50,682 nt of DNA, taken from positions 1 to 50,682 of the forward strand of contig NZ_JACJOO010000017.1 of assembly GCF_014695575.1 (NCBI RefSeq), read 5' to 3'. The notes below the pieces were generated by a model, which saw nothing but the letters and a program-made list of their open reading frames with translations, was not told the origin of the DNA and made no database searches. Numbering within the stretch: the first letter of the stretch is position 1; each line of letters begins with the position of its first letter. The stretch comes from Leptolyngbya sp. FACHB-8. Lineage in GTDB: Bacteria > Cyanobacteriota > Cyanobacteriia > Elainellales > Elainellaceae. Below, in pieces: positions 8,719 to 18,133 of this stretch. Position numbers and translations under genes: made by a program.

Positions 8719-10725
8719 CTAAATGATCGACACCCAGCCTTTTACCTCAGTATCAGTGAGGGTTCGTTCTAGCTTCATATATTCGCTATAAGCCGCATCC
8801 CGCAGGTGATGCATCTGCACAGGTTCATTGTTGCTGGCTGCCAGAAATGTAGCATTCAAGGCGATATTGCGAATGTTGCCCCCTGAAACATTGAGTTTTG
8901 CCAGCTTTTGAAAATCCAGGTCATGGGTGGGTGTTTGTGGCGGAAATATTTTCTGCCAGATGCGTATCCGTTGGGCGATGTCAGGGAAGGGGAATTTAAC
9001 AACGAAGCGAATCCGGCGCAGGAAGGCTGTATCTAGCGAATCTTTCAGGTTACTGGTGAGGATAGCCAAGCCCTGATAGGATTCCATGCGTTGGAGTAGA
9101 TAGCTCACTTCCATATTGGCGTAGCGATCGTGGGAGTCCTTTACATCTGAGCGCTTGCCAAACAACGCATCCGCCTCATCAAATAAAAGAATGACTGTGC
9201 TGGCTTCCGCTGCATCAAAAATTCGGCGTAAATTCTTCTCCGTTTCACCAATGTATTTACTAACAACAGAACTCAAATCAATACGGTACAGGTCTAATTG
9301 CAACGTATGGGCTAGAACCTCCGCAGACATGGTTTTTCCGGTGCCGCTGACTCCTGCAAACAGCGCGCTAATGCCTAACCCGCGACTACTCTTGGAACGG
9401 AATCCCCATTGTTCATACACACGAATGCGCTGGTTCACATGGGCAGCAATGGTTTGCAAAACGGCACATTCCTTGTCGGGGAGAATCAGGTCGTTCCAGG
9501 TGGCGATCGCCTCAATCCGCTGCGCCAGATCATCCAATTGTGGACGCGTATGGATACGACAGACCTGCCAGAGTGCCTGACCTAATGACTCGCTTTGCGC
9601 GGCATGAACCGTAGAAGGCGGATGAACATCGCCTATCACTTCCGTACAAATGGTCTGAATCGTTGAAGCATTTAGCCGAAACTGGCTGGCTAATTGCTCC
9701 ACCTGACCGTTGAGAGACGCGGCTACTGGCCCCAGAGCTTGCTGCCAGAGTCTCTGTTGCTCATCGCGCGTTGGTGATTCAACCGTCAGGCTAACGAAAG
9801 CACGCTGTTGTTGAGGCCAGCGATCGCGACTGGCAATCATCAACGGACTCCGAATCTGTTCCATCAGCCGGGTCAGGGCATCCTCACGAGAGTTGAATTC
9901 ATGGGCGATCGCATCACAATCAACTAACAATACCGAAGGTTGAAGCGCCGCCGTCCGTTCCCACAGGGTTAGCAGGGTTTGGAGATCCTGCATTTGAGCC
10001 GGGAGAACAAGGGCTGAGAGGGTGTGAAGTTGCCAACCGAGTTGATGGCATGCGGCAGCGGCGATCGCCTGCTTACTGCCCGATTCTGAGCCACAGAGTT
10101 GGGCGATCGGATAATGTGTGGTGTCTCCCTGTTGCCAGAGTGCGGCTAATTGATTGGCAAGCTGTTGATGGGAAGACACCAGGCTGGGCTGTAATGAGAC
10201 GGGTTGAATCAGATGCAGGGTGCGATCGTCACCGCATTGTGTTCCCGTTAGATAATGCAAAATCCACTCATCGACCCGTAATGGACTGAGCATCAGCGTT
10301 TGACTGATTCCCATTTCAATCAATCGCCAGCGTCGTAGAGGGGCTGTCGGCGTGAGGGCGCTCCAATGGGCGCTGGGTAAGATAGCCAACGCTAGATCAA
10401 ATGTGGGATAAGGCTTTTGTGTATCTCCTTGCGCTTCAGCACAGAGGGCGGCAATGGTGCGATCCAATTCCATGCCGACACATAGCAGGAGGATAGCCCG
10501 TTCAAACGGCGATAGCCCAAAGGTATTGCACAGGTGTTCCAGGTTGGAAGGGGCGATCGCCGATTCAGGTTCACTCGATGACCTATTCTCCTGCGGATTC
10601 GTAGCCCTCGCATCGGAAGAGTGCACACGGGCAATGTGTTGTTCGAGGTAGTGGCGAATTTGAGAGAGTTCAGACCAGAGCGATCGCCACGAATCCTGGG
10701 CTGAAGCAAGGGTGGATGGGCTCAT
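8719..10725 (-). CDS. cis15: CIS AAA+ ATPase (Cis15/Afp15-like)
   Basis: This 668-residue protein has a variable N-terminal half with a degenerate first ATPase-like region (about 175-330) and a C-terminal AAA+ domain (about 430-640). The latter carries Walker A AGVSGTGKTMSAE near 455, Walker B VILLFDEADALFG near 515, and an arginine-rich sensor region (LDTAFLRRIRFVVKFP). CIS loci carry one such ATPase, needed for assembly but absent from the finished particle. Its ATG overlaps the stop of the DUF4255 gene (ATGA at 10722-10725), so the two are translationally coupled. The pair is transcribed away from the structural genes. Confidence 0.92.
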   Translation of the reverse strand: MSPSTLASAQDSWRSLWSELSQIRHYLEQHIARVHSSDARATNPQENRSSSEPESAIAPSNLEHLCNTFGLSPFERAILLLCVGMELDRTIAALCAEAQGDTQKPYPTFDLALAILPSAHWSALTPTAPLRRWRLIEMGISQTLMLSPLRVDEWILHYLTGTQCGDDRTLHLIQPVSLQPSLVSSHQQLANQLAALWQQGDTTHYPIAQLCGSESGSKQAIAAAACHQLGWQLHTLSALVLPAQMQDLQTLLTLWERTAALQPSVLLVDCDAIAHEFNSREDALTRLMEQIRSPLMIASRDRWPQQQRAFVSLTVESPTRDEQQRLWQQALGPVAASLNGQVEQLASQFRLNASTIQTICTEVIGDVHPPSTVHAAQSESLGQALWQVCRIHTRPQLDDLAQRIEAIATWNDLILPDKECAVLQTIAAHVNQRIRVYEQWGFRSKSSRGLGISALFAGVSGTGKTMSAEVLAHTLQLDLYRIDLSSVVSKYIGETEKNLRRIFDAAEASTVILLFDEADALFGKRSDVKDSHDRYANMEVSYLLQRMESYQGLAILTSNLKDSLDTAFLRRIRFVVKFPFPDIAQRIRIWQKIFPPQTPTHDLDFQKLAKLNVSGGNIRNIALNATFLAASNNEPVQMHHLRDAAYSEYMKLERTLTDTEVKGWVSII

Positions 10726-11990
10726 GAAATTTCGATGGTAGGGCCAATGTACTGTTCAAACGTGGGGCTATTGGGAGTGGTATCTACGGTGAGGGGGCTT
10801 TCGGAGCGATCAACCTGAATTCGCACCAGGTATACCCCCTCCTGCACGTCTTGAATGGGGAACTCCACCATGTGAGTATCCATTTCACGGGTTTTGGCCT
10901 TAAAGATGTAGGCCGCAGGATTCTGGGATGTTAGTTGGTTGAGTAATAGAAAAACTCGTTGTTCTTTACCAATCAACAGATCCGACTGAACTTGAATTTC
11001 ACCGTTATATTCGTCATCCTCTGTGAGATGCCTGTGAACCAGGACGATTTCGCGAATAGTGGGACATAGGACGATCGCCATCACATTAGAACCAATCGCC
11101 CGATCAATATCAAAGGCCGTTCGCTTAGCAACGGGATGGAGTACCTGCAAGCTTTGAACACCAGCCCGTAGCCCTGCCACTTCTGCCCCTGACAAGCCAG
11201 ACAGGTTGAGTCTGATTTGGGTTTCCCCGACTTCCTGGGGGGTCACCCTGGCATCTCCAACCCGAATCTGGATTTGATCCATTCGCAATTGCTTGCCCCG
11301 AATTGTTAGAGAACTGCCCAGGGTAATCGGCTGATGGCTACCCCCATCGGGAATAACCTGGTCAACCACAGGCTGATTGGGCGTGATATAGAACTGGCAA
11401 CCGCGCAGAGGAAGCAAGCGACGGGCGGGTTTATCCCCTTCAATCAGAACAGTGCTGCCCTGGTAGCCAAAGGATAACGTGTAGGGAGTTTGAAAAAAGA
11501 CGGACCAGATTTTCGAGAGTTCTTCTGTGGTCATGGAACTGGGAACCAGCGTAACCCGTTCAACCTGACTGGCTAGTGTTGAATCTGCCAGGTAGCTAAA
11601 TGCAGGATGTTGAACAGTCTCCTCAATCATGTCCTGGGTTAGAATCGGCTGATCAATTAACGTGCGTACTGCACTTCCCAGTAACCGTTGAGGTTCTAAC
11701 TCAATCTCATTTCCGTAAAACGTCATTAAATAAAATAAATTTAGACCGGCCTGCGAATGCTTAATCAGATCGCCCTTAGGACGACGGGTATGCAGGTCAT
11801 TGTTGCGCCAGGCTGGATTAGGAGAAGCCTGGTACAGATAGAGATTAACCCCAATATCGGGAGTGCCACTGCCGGAAGCATCGGGCCGTGTTGTGGTTAC
11901 ACGAACACCCGGCACATCGCTTTGTAGTGATGCTTGCAATAGACGCTGCATGGTTGCGGTAACGGTTGCGATCGCCAAATAATTACTCAT
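10722..11990 (-). CDS. cis16: DUF4255 CIS tail-terminator protein (Cis16-like)
   Basis: This is a 422-residue protein. The N-terminal 190 residues match the DUF4255/Pvc16 type: it opens MSNYLAIATVTATMQRLLQ, then TTTRP, INLYLYQ-like and NNDLHTRR segments. Residues about 215-420 look like immunoglobulin or IPT-like beta domains. In CIS particles Cis16 caps the end of the tube. The ATG at 11990 is preceded by AGGAAAGGA and is preferred over an upstream in-frame start at 12020. It is first in a two-gene minus-strand operon with the AAA+ ATPase. Confidence 0.88.
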   Translation of the reverse strand: MSNYLAIATVTATMQRLLQASLQSDVPGVRVTTTRPDASGSGTPDIGVNLYLYQASPNPAWRNNDLHTRRPKGDLIKHSQAGLNLFYLMTFYGNEIELEPQRLLGSAVRTLIDQPILTQDMIEETVQHPAFSYLADSTLASQVERVTLVPSSMTTEELSKIWSVFFQTPYTLSFGYQGSTVLIEGDKPARRLLPLRGCQFYITPNQPVVDQVIPDGGSHQPITLGSSLTIRGKQLRMDQIQIRVGDARVTPQEVGETQIRLNLSGLSGAEVAGLRAGVQSLQVLHPVAKRTAFDIDRAIGSNVMAIVLCPTIREIVLVHRHLTEDDEYNGEIQVQSDLLIGKEQRVFLLLNQLTSQNPAAYIFKAKTREMDTHMVEFPIQDVQEGVYLVRIQVDRSESPLTVDTTPNSPTFEQYIGPTIEIS

Positions 11991-12305
11991 TACATCCTTT
12001 CCTGCAAAGCAATAAAACATTCCCTAAACTTTGATAGCTCCATTCATACCGATTGTGAGTAAGAGATACCAGTCTTCATCACAAGATCAAGACTTTAGTG
12101 ATGCGTAGTCCAGTATGAATGAATACATGGCGTACAGAGATGATGAATTCGTATCAACGAAGGTCTTAAGGCTACTCGACTTTCTTCTGAATTGATATTG
12201 GGACATTCTTCAGATACCCAAGACCAGAGCCGCTGCCTATGATATGAGCCAACACACAAACATTTCAAATACTGAATAGCCCCATCCCATACGGAGATAC
12301 GTAAC
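11991..12305. promoter_or_regulatory. divergent promoter region of the CIS locus
   Basis: This 315-bp gap lies between the cis16 start (minus) and the sheath start (plus), so both transcripts of the injection system probably begin here. No coding sequence or clear operator is visible. A short inverted motif occurs around 12100-12125 (TAGTCCAGTATGAATGAAT). Confidence 0.45.
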
Positions 12306-13958
12306 ATGGCAAGACTGGATTACTTTGCCCCCGGTGTTTATGTTGAAGAGGTCGATCGCGGCAGTCGTCCAATTGAAGGTGTACAAACCAATATTGCTGG
12401 CTTTGTGGGTTTTACAGAAGCCATTCGGGGTGGTGCTGAGTTGGGTAAACCCGTTCTCGTCGCCAGTTGGAATCAATATCTGGAATACTTTGCCCGCGAA
12501 AACTCTGATGGATTTACAGACTTTGACGCCTATTTGCCGTTTGCCGTGAACGGTTGGTTTCTCAACGGAGGTGCCCGGTGTTGGATCGTGAGCATCGGTA
12601 CCGATCTTCCCAAAACTGATCCAGAAAACCAGCAACCAGATTTCAATACAACGGCTGTGACCATCAAAACTGCAAGCCGTCACGAGGCGCTCCAGGTACG
12701 TCTCAAATCAGACGCGACATGCGGTTCTGTCCGCATGGCAGTGCTTCCCGGAGAACCCAAGGCCCTTCCAGAAGACCCCAATACACCAGCCCCGATTCCT
12801 GCGGAGTTTTTCACACTGGTGGTCAAGCGAGATGGAGAAGAATTAGAGATCTTCCGTCACTTGACGATGGATACACAGGTACAGCCCGAAGTGGGGGATT
12901 ATGTCGTCACGAAGTTACAGGAATCTCAGTACCTTCAAGTTGCTGATGTCACCCAATCCGGTTTAGCCCTAGCTCGCCGTCCCGTGGATGGGCAATACGA
13001 AATCAGCATGCCGCCTCTCCTGCCGACCCCTGAGAACCTGGCTCGCTATGTGCAGGGGATTCGAGATGACCGCCGAGGCATCCAGGGGTTATTTGAAATT
13101 GATGAAATTACCATAATTGCCTGCCCCGACTTGATGCGGGCTTACGAAGCAGATTTAATGAACGCTGATCAGGTGCATAACTTGATGCAACTAATGGTCA
13201 GCCTTTGCGAAAATTCGGCTCCTAATCCACCCAATCGCATGGTGGTGTTAGACACGCCACCCGAATGCATCAAGCCCCAACAGGTCGTTCACTGGTTAGA
13301 TCAGGACTTTAGCCGTCGATCGATGTTCGCGGCCCTGTACTACCCCTGGATTAAAGTTCCCAATCCCCGTAAGGGTGGACGCTCCATTGCCATCCCTCCC
13401 TGCGGCCACATGATGGGTATCTGGTCGCGTACCGATGAAACTCGTGGTGTCTACAAAGCACCCGCGAACGAAACTCCTCGTGGCGTTGTGGGCTTAGCCT
13501 ACGACTGCAACTTCCGCGAACAAGAAATGCTAAACCCCAGGGGCATTAACTGTATTCGCACCTTCCCCAATCGCGGCATTAAGGTTTGGGGGGCACGGAC
13601 GCTGGTTGAACCCGAAAAGACGGATTGGCGGTATATCAACGTCCGTCGTCTGGTCAGCTATATCGAAAAATCAATTGAGTTGGGGACGCAATGGGTTGTT
13701 TTTGAACCCAACGATCAAGACTTGTGGGCACGCGTTCGTCGTACCGTCAACAACTTCTTGGAACGACTCTGGCGAGAAGGCGCATTATTCGGCGCAACAC
13801 CGGAACAAGCCTTTTATGTCAAATGTGATGAGGAAATTAATACCCCCGAAACGATGTTACTGGGTCGTTTGTATGTGGAAGTCGGTATTTGCCCGGTACG
13901 ACCAGCAGAATTTGTTGTGTTTCGAATTAGCCAGTGGGTTAGCCAGCAAGATGAATAA
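12306..13958 (+). CDS. cis2: CIS contractile sheath protein
   Basis: This is a 550-residue tail sheath protein. The opening MARLDYFAPGVYVEEVDRGSRPIEGVQTNIAGFVGFTE-type start and the C-terminal strand exchange region (RTLVEPEKTDWRYINVRRL, then SIELGTQWVVFEPND) are diagnostic of the phage and CIS sheath family. Sheath subunits form a helical sleeve around the tube and contract to drive it. It is the first plus-strand gene of the cluster, with one sheath gene only, whereas Afp and PVC loci carry several paralogues. GGAG lies before the ATG. Confidence in the family is very high. Confidence 0.96.
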   Translation: MARLDYFAPGVYVEEVDRGSRPIEGVQTNIAGFVGFTEAIRGGAELGKPVLVASWNQYLEYFARENSDGFTDFDAYLPFAVNGWFLNGGARCWIVSIGTDLPKTDPENQQPDFNTTAVTIKTASRHEALQVRLKSDATCGSVRMAVLPGEPKALPEDPNTPAPIPAEFFTLVVKRDGEELEIFRHLTMDTQVQPEVGDYVVTKLQESQYLQVADVTQSGLALARRPVDGQYEISMPPLLPTPENLARYVQGIRDDRRGIQGLFEIDEITIIACPDLMRAYEADLMNADQVHNLMQLMVSLCENSAPNPPNRMVVLDTPPECIKPQQVVHWLDQDFSRRSMFAALYYPWIKVPNPRKGGRSIAIPPCGHMMGIWSRTDETRGVYKAPANETPRGVVGLAYDCNFREQEMLNPRGINCIRTFPNRGIKVWGARTLVEPEKTDWRYINVRRLVSYIEKSIELGTQWVVFEPNDQDLWARVRRTVNNFLERLWREGALFGATPEQAFYVKCDEEINTPETMLLGRLYVEVGICPVRPAEFVVFRISQWVSQQDE

Positions 13959-14017
13959 AAAATCCTACGATTAAGCATGCTTTGTGAATGTAAGTGTGAA
14001 CTAGAAGGAATCTCATC

Positions 14018-14485
14018 ATGATGCAGCAAGAAGAAGTATTAGTCAGTTGTCGGTTTTACTTTGAGGCCGACGGGGTTACGGATAAGCAGATTTTGGAGGT
14101 GTCGGGTTTAAGTTCGGAAACCCCTGCGGCAGGGGGAGATAAGGTGCTGGGTTCAGGGAAGAATGCGATCAATTTGCGGCAGGCAACACCGACACGGACT
14201 AAGTTTACCCCGGTGGTCATCAAGCTGGTGGCGACAACCAACAAAGATCTGTACCGCTGGTACGAGGATTGTAATCGAAATGAGGGCGGGCGTTCTGATT
14301 GGAGCAGCAGTCGGAAAGCAGCTTCGGTGAGTGTGTACGATCAGGCAGGAGATATGAAAGCTCGATGGGAATTGCTGAATGCTTATCCCACCAAGTATGA
14401 GGGACCCAAGCTGGAAGCAGGAGCCAATGATGTGGCGAATGAAACCCTGACCCTGGTGCATGAGGGAATTAAACGGGTGATGTAA
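14018..14485 (+). CDS. cis1: CIS tube protein, T4 gp19-like (paralogue 1)
   Basis: At 155 residues it is the usual size for inner tube proteins of the gp19/Hcp-like fold. It begins with a strand (VSCRFYFEADG) and has the characteristic late segment VSVYDQAGDMKARWELLNAYPTKYEGP, then ANDVANETLTLVHEGIKR. AAGGAA stands 7-8 bases before the first of two adjacent ATGs. It lies 59 bp after the sheath gene and 3 bp before the next tube gene, as expected for a co-translated tube and sheath set. Confidence 0.92.
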   Translation: MMQQEEVLVSCRFYFEADGVTDKQILEVSGLSSETPAAGGDKVLGSGKNAINLRQATPTRTKFTPVVIKLVATTNKDLYRWYEDCNRNEGGRSDWSSSRKAASVSVYDQAGDMKARWELLNAYPTKYEGPKLEAGANDVANETLTLVHEGIKRVM

Positions 14486-14488
14486 TCC

Positions 14489-14980
14489 ATGGCAAACCTG
14501 ATTAATCACTTTCCAGAAATTCTCACCACCTGTCGCTTCTATATTGAATTGAAACTGGATGGCAGTCTGGATCCCGTTGATGCTTTTTTTATGGAATGTA
14601 AGGGGTTCAAGCAGAGCCAGACGGCGATCGAGGTGAGTGAGGTGTCTCCCCGGCAGTGGGGAAAGGCTAAATCGGGGCAAATCTCTCATACCAAGCTTCC
14701 AGGCAATGCGAAAACCAGCAACCTCACCCTACGGCGGGGAATGACGCAATCTGCAACACTCTGGAATTGGTTTGAAACGGTGCAGCAAGGCAACTGGGCC
14801 AGACAATTACGGGATGGGGCATTGACGATCTATGACCAGGCGGGGAATTCTCAAGCGCTCTTTCAATTTCAGGGAGCATGGCCCGTTAGCTATCTGGTTT
14901 CTGATCTGAATGTAGGTACAGGAGATCTGGCGATCGAAGAAATGGAATTAGCCGTTGAAACGTTTACACGGCAGAGGTAA
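14489..14980 (+). CDS. cis1: CIS tube protein, gp19-like (paralogue 2)
   Basis: This 163-residue tube-fold protein has the same pattern as the gene before it: TCRFYIELKLDG start, core FKQSQTAIEVSEV, TLRRGMTQSATLWNWFETV, LTIYDQAGNSQALFQFQGAWPV, and end TGDLAIEEMELAVE. Paralogues in CIS loci serve as the main tube subunit or as tube initiators at the baseplate. Which role this one has cannot be told here. Only 3 bp separate it from each neighbour. Confidence 0.92.
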   Translation: MANLINHFPEILTTCRFYIELKLDGSLDPVDAFFMECKGFKQSQTAIEVSEVSPRQWGKAKSGQISHTKLPGNAKTSNLTLRRGMTQSATLWNWFETVQQGNWARQLRDGALTIYDQAGNSQALFQFQGAWPVSYLVSDLNVGTGDLAIEEMELAVETFTRQR

Positions 14981-14983
14981 AAC

Positions 14984-15364
14984 ATGTTTCCAACAGAATT
15001 TGAGTTTGTATTGCCAAAAGGCTATCTGGATGGGGAGGGCAACCTACACCGCCATGGATTGATGCGCTTAGCTACAGCGGCAGATGAAGTCATGCCATTG
15101 CGGGATCCAAGAGTGAAAGCTAATCCCGCCTATGCAACGGTGATTATCCTGTCTCGGGTAATTACGCAGCTAGGGGTTTTAGAAGACGTAACACCCGTTG
15201 TGATTGAAGGGCTGTTTGCCTGCGATCTCAATTATCTTTACCAGTTTTATCGCCAAATCAATGAGCTGGAAACAGAGCTGTCTTCCTCAACGGTCGATGA
15301 GCCGATGATTGAATCCTTCAATTCGGCCATTCCCACGGAAACAGCACAGCTTGAGGTTGGTTAG
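14984..15364 (+). CDS. small phage-tail-assembly-like protein
   Basis: This 126-residue acidic protein opens FEFVLPKGYLDGEGNLHRHG, MRLATAADEV, then RVKANPAYATVIILSRVITQLG. This pattern (a polar strand region, 'G-MR-AT--DE', then a hydrophobic helix) is the one I associate with the small gene after the tube genes in cyanobacterial and other CIS loci and with phage tail assembly proteins. It is not a structural gene whose role I can name with certainty. It is tightly packed 3 bp after the tube gene. Confidence 0.72.
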   Translation: MFPTEFEFVLPKGYLDGEGNLHRHGLMRLATAADEVMPLRDPRVKANPAYATVIILSRVITQLGVLEDVTPVVIEGLFACDLNYLYQFYRQINELETELSSSTVDEPMIESFNSAIPTETAQLEVG

Positions 15365-15435
15365 GGTATTTCCCTTTCCTAAAAGCCTTGCTTATGCATC
15401 ATCGAATCCGACCCGTTTCGTCGTGAGGGATTGCT

Positions 15436-17793
15436 ATGAAGTTAACCGACATTATCTTCAGGCTAGGCCACTATTATCGTGGGGCTGAAAACTTCATTCG
15501 TCATCCCGTTGAAATCCTGGCACAACGGGGCAGGCGTGAGGCTCAGCATCGGCTGGAGGAGATTGAAATCCCCATGGGAAGGGAAACGCCACGCTCGGCA
15601 CCATCGCGTCAGGTAGATAGGGCTGAAAGGGAGGAACATTGGCAAAATCCCCCTGAACGCGATGTGCGCCGTTTCCAAGCACGTACTGCCACTGCCGCAC
15701 CGACACCAGTGAGTGCGCGATCGCGCCCCCTCCCAACCCCTCTACCTACCCGATCCACTCGTTCTACAGAGATTCCATTTTTGTCTGAACAGGATCAGAT
15801 CCGGGGACGGTGGGGGCGCTATCGCCGGGTAGGTGATGTTCTCCAAACTGGGGAACGGGTGCGGTGCTATAACGGGATTCTGGCCCTGAATAACAAACCC
15901 GTTTTAATCAAAGAGTATTTGCTGTTAGAAGGAGATTTCAACGCTAGAGAGATTCGCGATCGCAAAGAAAAGTTCACCACTCTCGCCAACCTAAATTTAC
16001 GCAACGGGGGTGGACAAGACTTTCGGTTAGTGAATCTGTATGAGGCGATCGCCTCCCCTAACTCCACCGAAAACCGCTGTTATTTGATCAGCGAACCGAT
16101 TCCCAAAAGTCAAACACTCCGTCAGTATCTTGCAGCTACTCCAACGGTCACGCCTCGTCAGGTCCGTCATGTTCTAGCCCAGGTGTTGCAAACGCTCTGG
16201 TTCCTGCATCAGCAGAAGGTGCGGTTGCCTACAGGGGAAGTTCAGTACGGCCTGCCCCACGGCAATCTCAGCTTAAATAGCTTGCTCATTGCTCCCCAAT
16301 CCTCAACAGAACAGCTAACCCCAGAAAATGAACTGCAATTTTTCATTTACGTGACAGATTTGGCCCTTTGGGAACATCTCTTTCTACCTGCGTCTGCCAA
16401 AGTTGCAACCCCTACTCTAGCAGGGGATCTGGTTGATTTAGGCTACCTTGGCTTTGATCTGCTCACCGGAATGGCAAATGCAACTCGTCCAAATCTTCTG
16501 CTAGAGCAGCCCTGGGCATCAGTGGCAGATCAACCCCTTAAGCAATTTATTCGCCAACTAGTTAGCGGTAAATTTAAAGCCAATGCGGAAGAAGCTCGTC
16601 AAGTTTTACTGGGTCTTCCGTGGCAAGAAGCATCGGAACAGGGAGAGCCTCTAGCAACGGAACAGGCTACATCCAGTGAAACGAGACATCGGTTTCTACG
16701 GCAACTGTTGCTTTTAGGGTTGCTGGGTGGATGCCTCGGCGGATTGCTCTGGATAGGAGGACGTTGGTTTGTTGGGCGATCGCCCAACGCCACAGATCCC
16801 ACCCGCCCCTGTTGCCTGGCTGCGATTACAAGCCTGCCTGATCAGCCTACTTCCTATGTGATCGAAGCGGGGGGAATTTGGGACAGGGTGTTGCGATCGC
16901 AACACTCCATTGCCTTGAGTCGTACTCTGGAACAGACCTTACAGGAACGAGATGCTCGCCTGAAGCAATACACCTTACAAACAACTCAGGAAGATGTGAT
17001 ATCGGTTTTACGTTCTAAATCCGCTGCGTTTGCACTCACGGAATGGCGAACCGATTTGCCGGAAGGGTTTGAGCAACAGGAGGTGGCCTACGATGGCCTG
17101 GTAGCCGTGGTCGCATTTAGCGATGGTAATCCTTCTAATGGCAATGCAACGTTACTGAAGGGCATTCCAGAGCAATTGGAGGGCCGTATCACGGTTGAGC
17201 AGTTACGTCAGCTTTATACAGGCCATGTTACCCCACAGGATTTAGCCGACCGCTTAGAAGGATGGTCACTTAAGCTCTACCGTCCTGCGGATCAAGCGAC
17301 GATTCAGCAGTTCGAACAGACGGTTTTGCAAGGCGATCGCACCACCATTCAGCAATTTCGGGAACGGGCGATCGCCCCTCTACCCGTTAACCAGATGTTC
17401 AGTGAAATCCTGAAGGATTTTGAGCAGCGGCATACTGTGGGAATTGGATTTGCACGCCTCAGTCAGGTCATTAACCAATGCTCAGTGTATCCGCTAGCGC
17501 TGGGGGAAAACGGCAAGGAAGTTCAACCCCTGATGCAACAGCAAGGAGTACCCATTAATCCAGCGACAGACTTATGTGGTGACAAAGGTAGCTATACCTC
17601 TAATGCCAACGTGTTTAGCTCCAGCCGAGGGTTTCTGCAAAATCAATATCCTCTGCGCTATCGTCTGGTGGTTGTTTATCCAAAGGGCTCCCAGGCAGGC
17701 CGCAGCTTTGCAGAAACCCTCAGAACGGATGAGGGGCAAGCTCTCCTCAATGCAGCAGGTCTGGTTCCGATTCGGGCTTTGAGCGATCGCTAA
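15436..17793 (+). CDS. pseudokinase-transmembrane-binding-protein fusion in the CIS locus
   Basis: This is a 785-residue protein in three parts. Residues 1-115 are basic and proline-rich, probably unstructured. Residues about 125-395 resemble a protein kinase: the beta-3 lysine is present (VLIKEYLLLEG), but the catalytic loop reads LPHGNLSLNSLLI rather than HRD-K--N and the DFG position reads TDLALWE, so it is probably inactive. Residues about 419-445 form one membrane helix (LLLLGLLGGCLGGLLWIGG). The rest (about 455-785) looks like a PstS-type periplasmic binding protein fold (YDGLVAVVAF ... VVVYPKGSQAGRSF). GAGGG precedes the ATG. The architecture would put the binding domain across a membrane from the kinase-like domain; a role as anchor or trigger sensor is inference. 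Confidence 0.8.
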   Translation: MKLTDIIFRLGHYYRGAENFIRHPVEILAQRGRREAQHRLEEIEIPMGRETPRSAPSRQVDRAEREEHWQNPPERDVRRFQARTATAAPTPVSARSRPLPTPLPTRSTRSTEIPFLSEQDQIRGRWGRYRRVGDVLQTGERVRCYNGILALNNKPVLIKEYLLLEGDFNAREIRDRKEKFTTLANLNLRNGGGQDFRLVNLYEAIASPNSTENRCYLISEPIPKSQTLRQYLAATPTVTPRQVRHVLAQVLQTLWFLHQQKVRLPTGEVQYGLPHGNLSLNSLLIAPQSSTEQLTPENELQFFIYVTDLALWEHLFLPASAKVATPTLAGDLVDLGYLGFDLLTGMANATRPNLLLEQPWASVADQPLKQFIRQLVSGKFKANAEEARQVLLGLPWQEASEQGEPLATEQATSSETRHRFLRQLLLLGLLGGCLGGLLWIGGRWFVGRSPNATDPTRPCCLAAITSLPDQPTSYVIEAGGIWDRVLRSQHSIALSRTLEQTLQERDARLKQYTLQTTQEDVISVLRSKSAAFALTEWRTDLPEGFEQQEVAYDGLVAVVAFSDGNPSNGNATLLKGIPEQLEGRITVEQLRQLYTGHVTPQDLADRLEGWSLKLYRPADQATIQQFEQTVLQGDRTTIQQFRERAIAPLPVNQMFSEILKDFEQRHTVGIGFARLSQVINQCSVYPLALGENGKEVQPLMQQQGVPINPATDLCGDKGSYTSNANVFSSSRGFLQNQYPLRYRLVVVYPKGSQAGRSFAETLRTDEGQALLNAAGLVPIRALSDR

Positions 17794-17827
17794 CAACACC
17801 CAGACACCCGGTGTTTTTAAAAACACT

Positions 17828-17924
17828 AGTAGGCTGGGGCAGAAGTGTACAACCTATTTTTTGTGGTGGGGTGCTTCGCACCCCACCACAAAAAATAGGC
17901 AACGAACTTAGGCCGGAGCCTACT
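17828..17924. repeat. 97-bp hairpin element within the CIS operon
   Basis: Terminal repeats AGTAGGCTGGGGC and its near complement GGCCGGAGCCTACT enclose a perfect stem (ATTTTTTGTGGTGGGGTGC) with a TTC loop. CTAG flanks both ends, a possible target duplication. The design resembles the 107-bp elements but the sequence is unrelated. It separates the pseudokinase fusion from the next genes and could attenuate transcription. Confidence 0.75.
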
Positions 17925-17971
17925 AGGTGTCTAATTCTCCACAGGCCAATTGAATAGATTGGAAGATGTAT

Positions 17972-18130
17972 ATGAATGCGAACGAAACAAGCTTATTAAA
18001 GCTGATCGATCAGGTTTTACAAGATCCAGTGTTGTTGCTGAAGCTGAGCGATCGCATCTACGAACGAATACAACAGGAAAATTCAATGGATTGGGATCGT
18101 GACAGATCTTATCCGAATTTTAGGAGATAG
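17972..18130 (+). CDS. 52-residue CIS-locus protein
   Basis: A short gene beginning MNANETSLLKLIDQVLQDP and ending RSYPNFRR. GGAAG lies 6 bases before the ATG; an in-frame ATG two codons upstream is too close to it. The protein is one amphipathic helix (LLKLIDQVLQDPVLLLKLSD) plus a polar, aromatic tail. The ribosome binding site of the next tube gene (AGGAGA) lies inside its last codons, 3 bp from the next ATG, which argues that it is really translated. The position in front of a tube paralogue suggests an assembly or chaperone role; the family is not recognised. Confidence 0.7.
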   Translation: MNANETSLLKLIDQVLQDPVLLLKLSDRIYERIQQENSMDWDRDRSYPNFRR

Positions 18131-18133
18131 AAA

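Noticed and set aside
8450-8722. 90-codon plus-strand frame after the AAA-WD40 gene
   Set aside because: It overlaps the ends of both neighbours, has odd composition and no ribosome binding site, and contains a short imperfect duplication (GATCGCAAGAAAT twice). It reads as chance.
12095-12683. Minus-strand frames over the sheath gene start
   Set aside because: They lie opposite the sheath coding sequence with atypical composition; shadows of the real gene.
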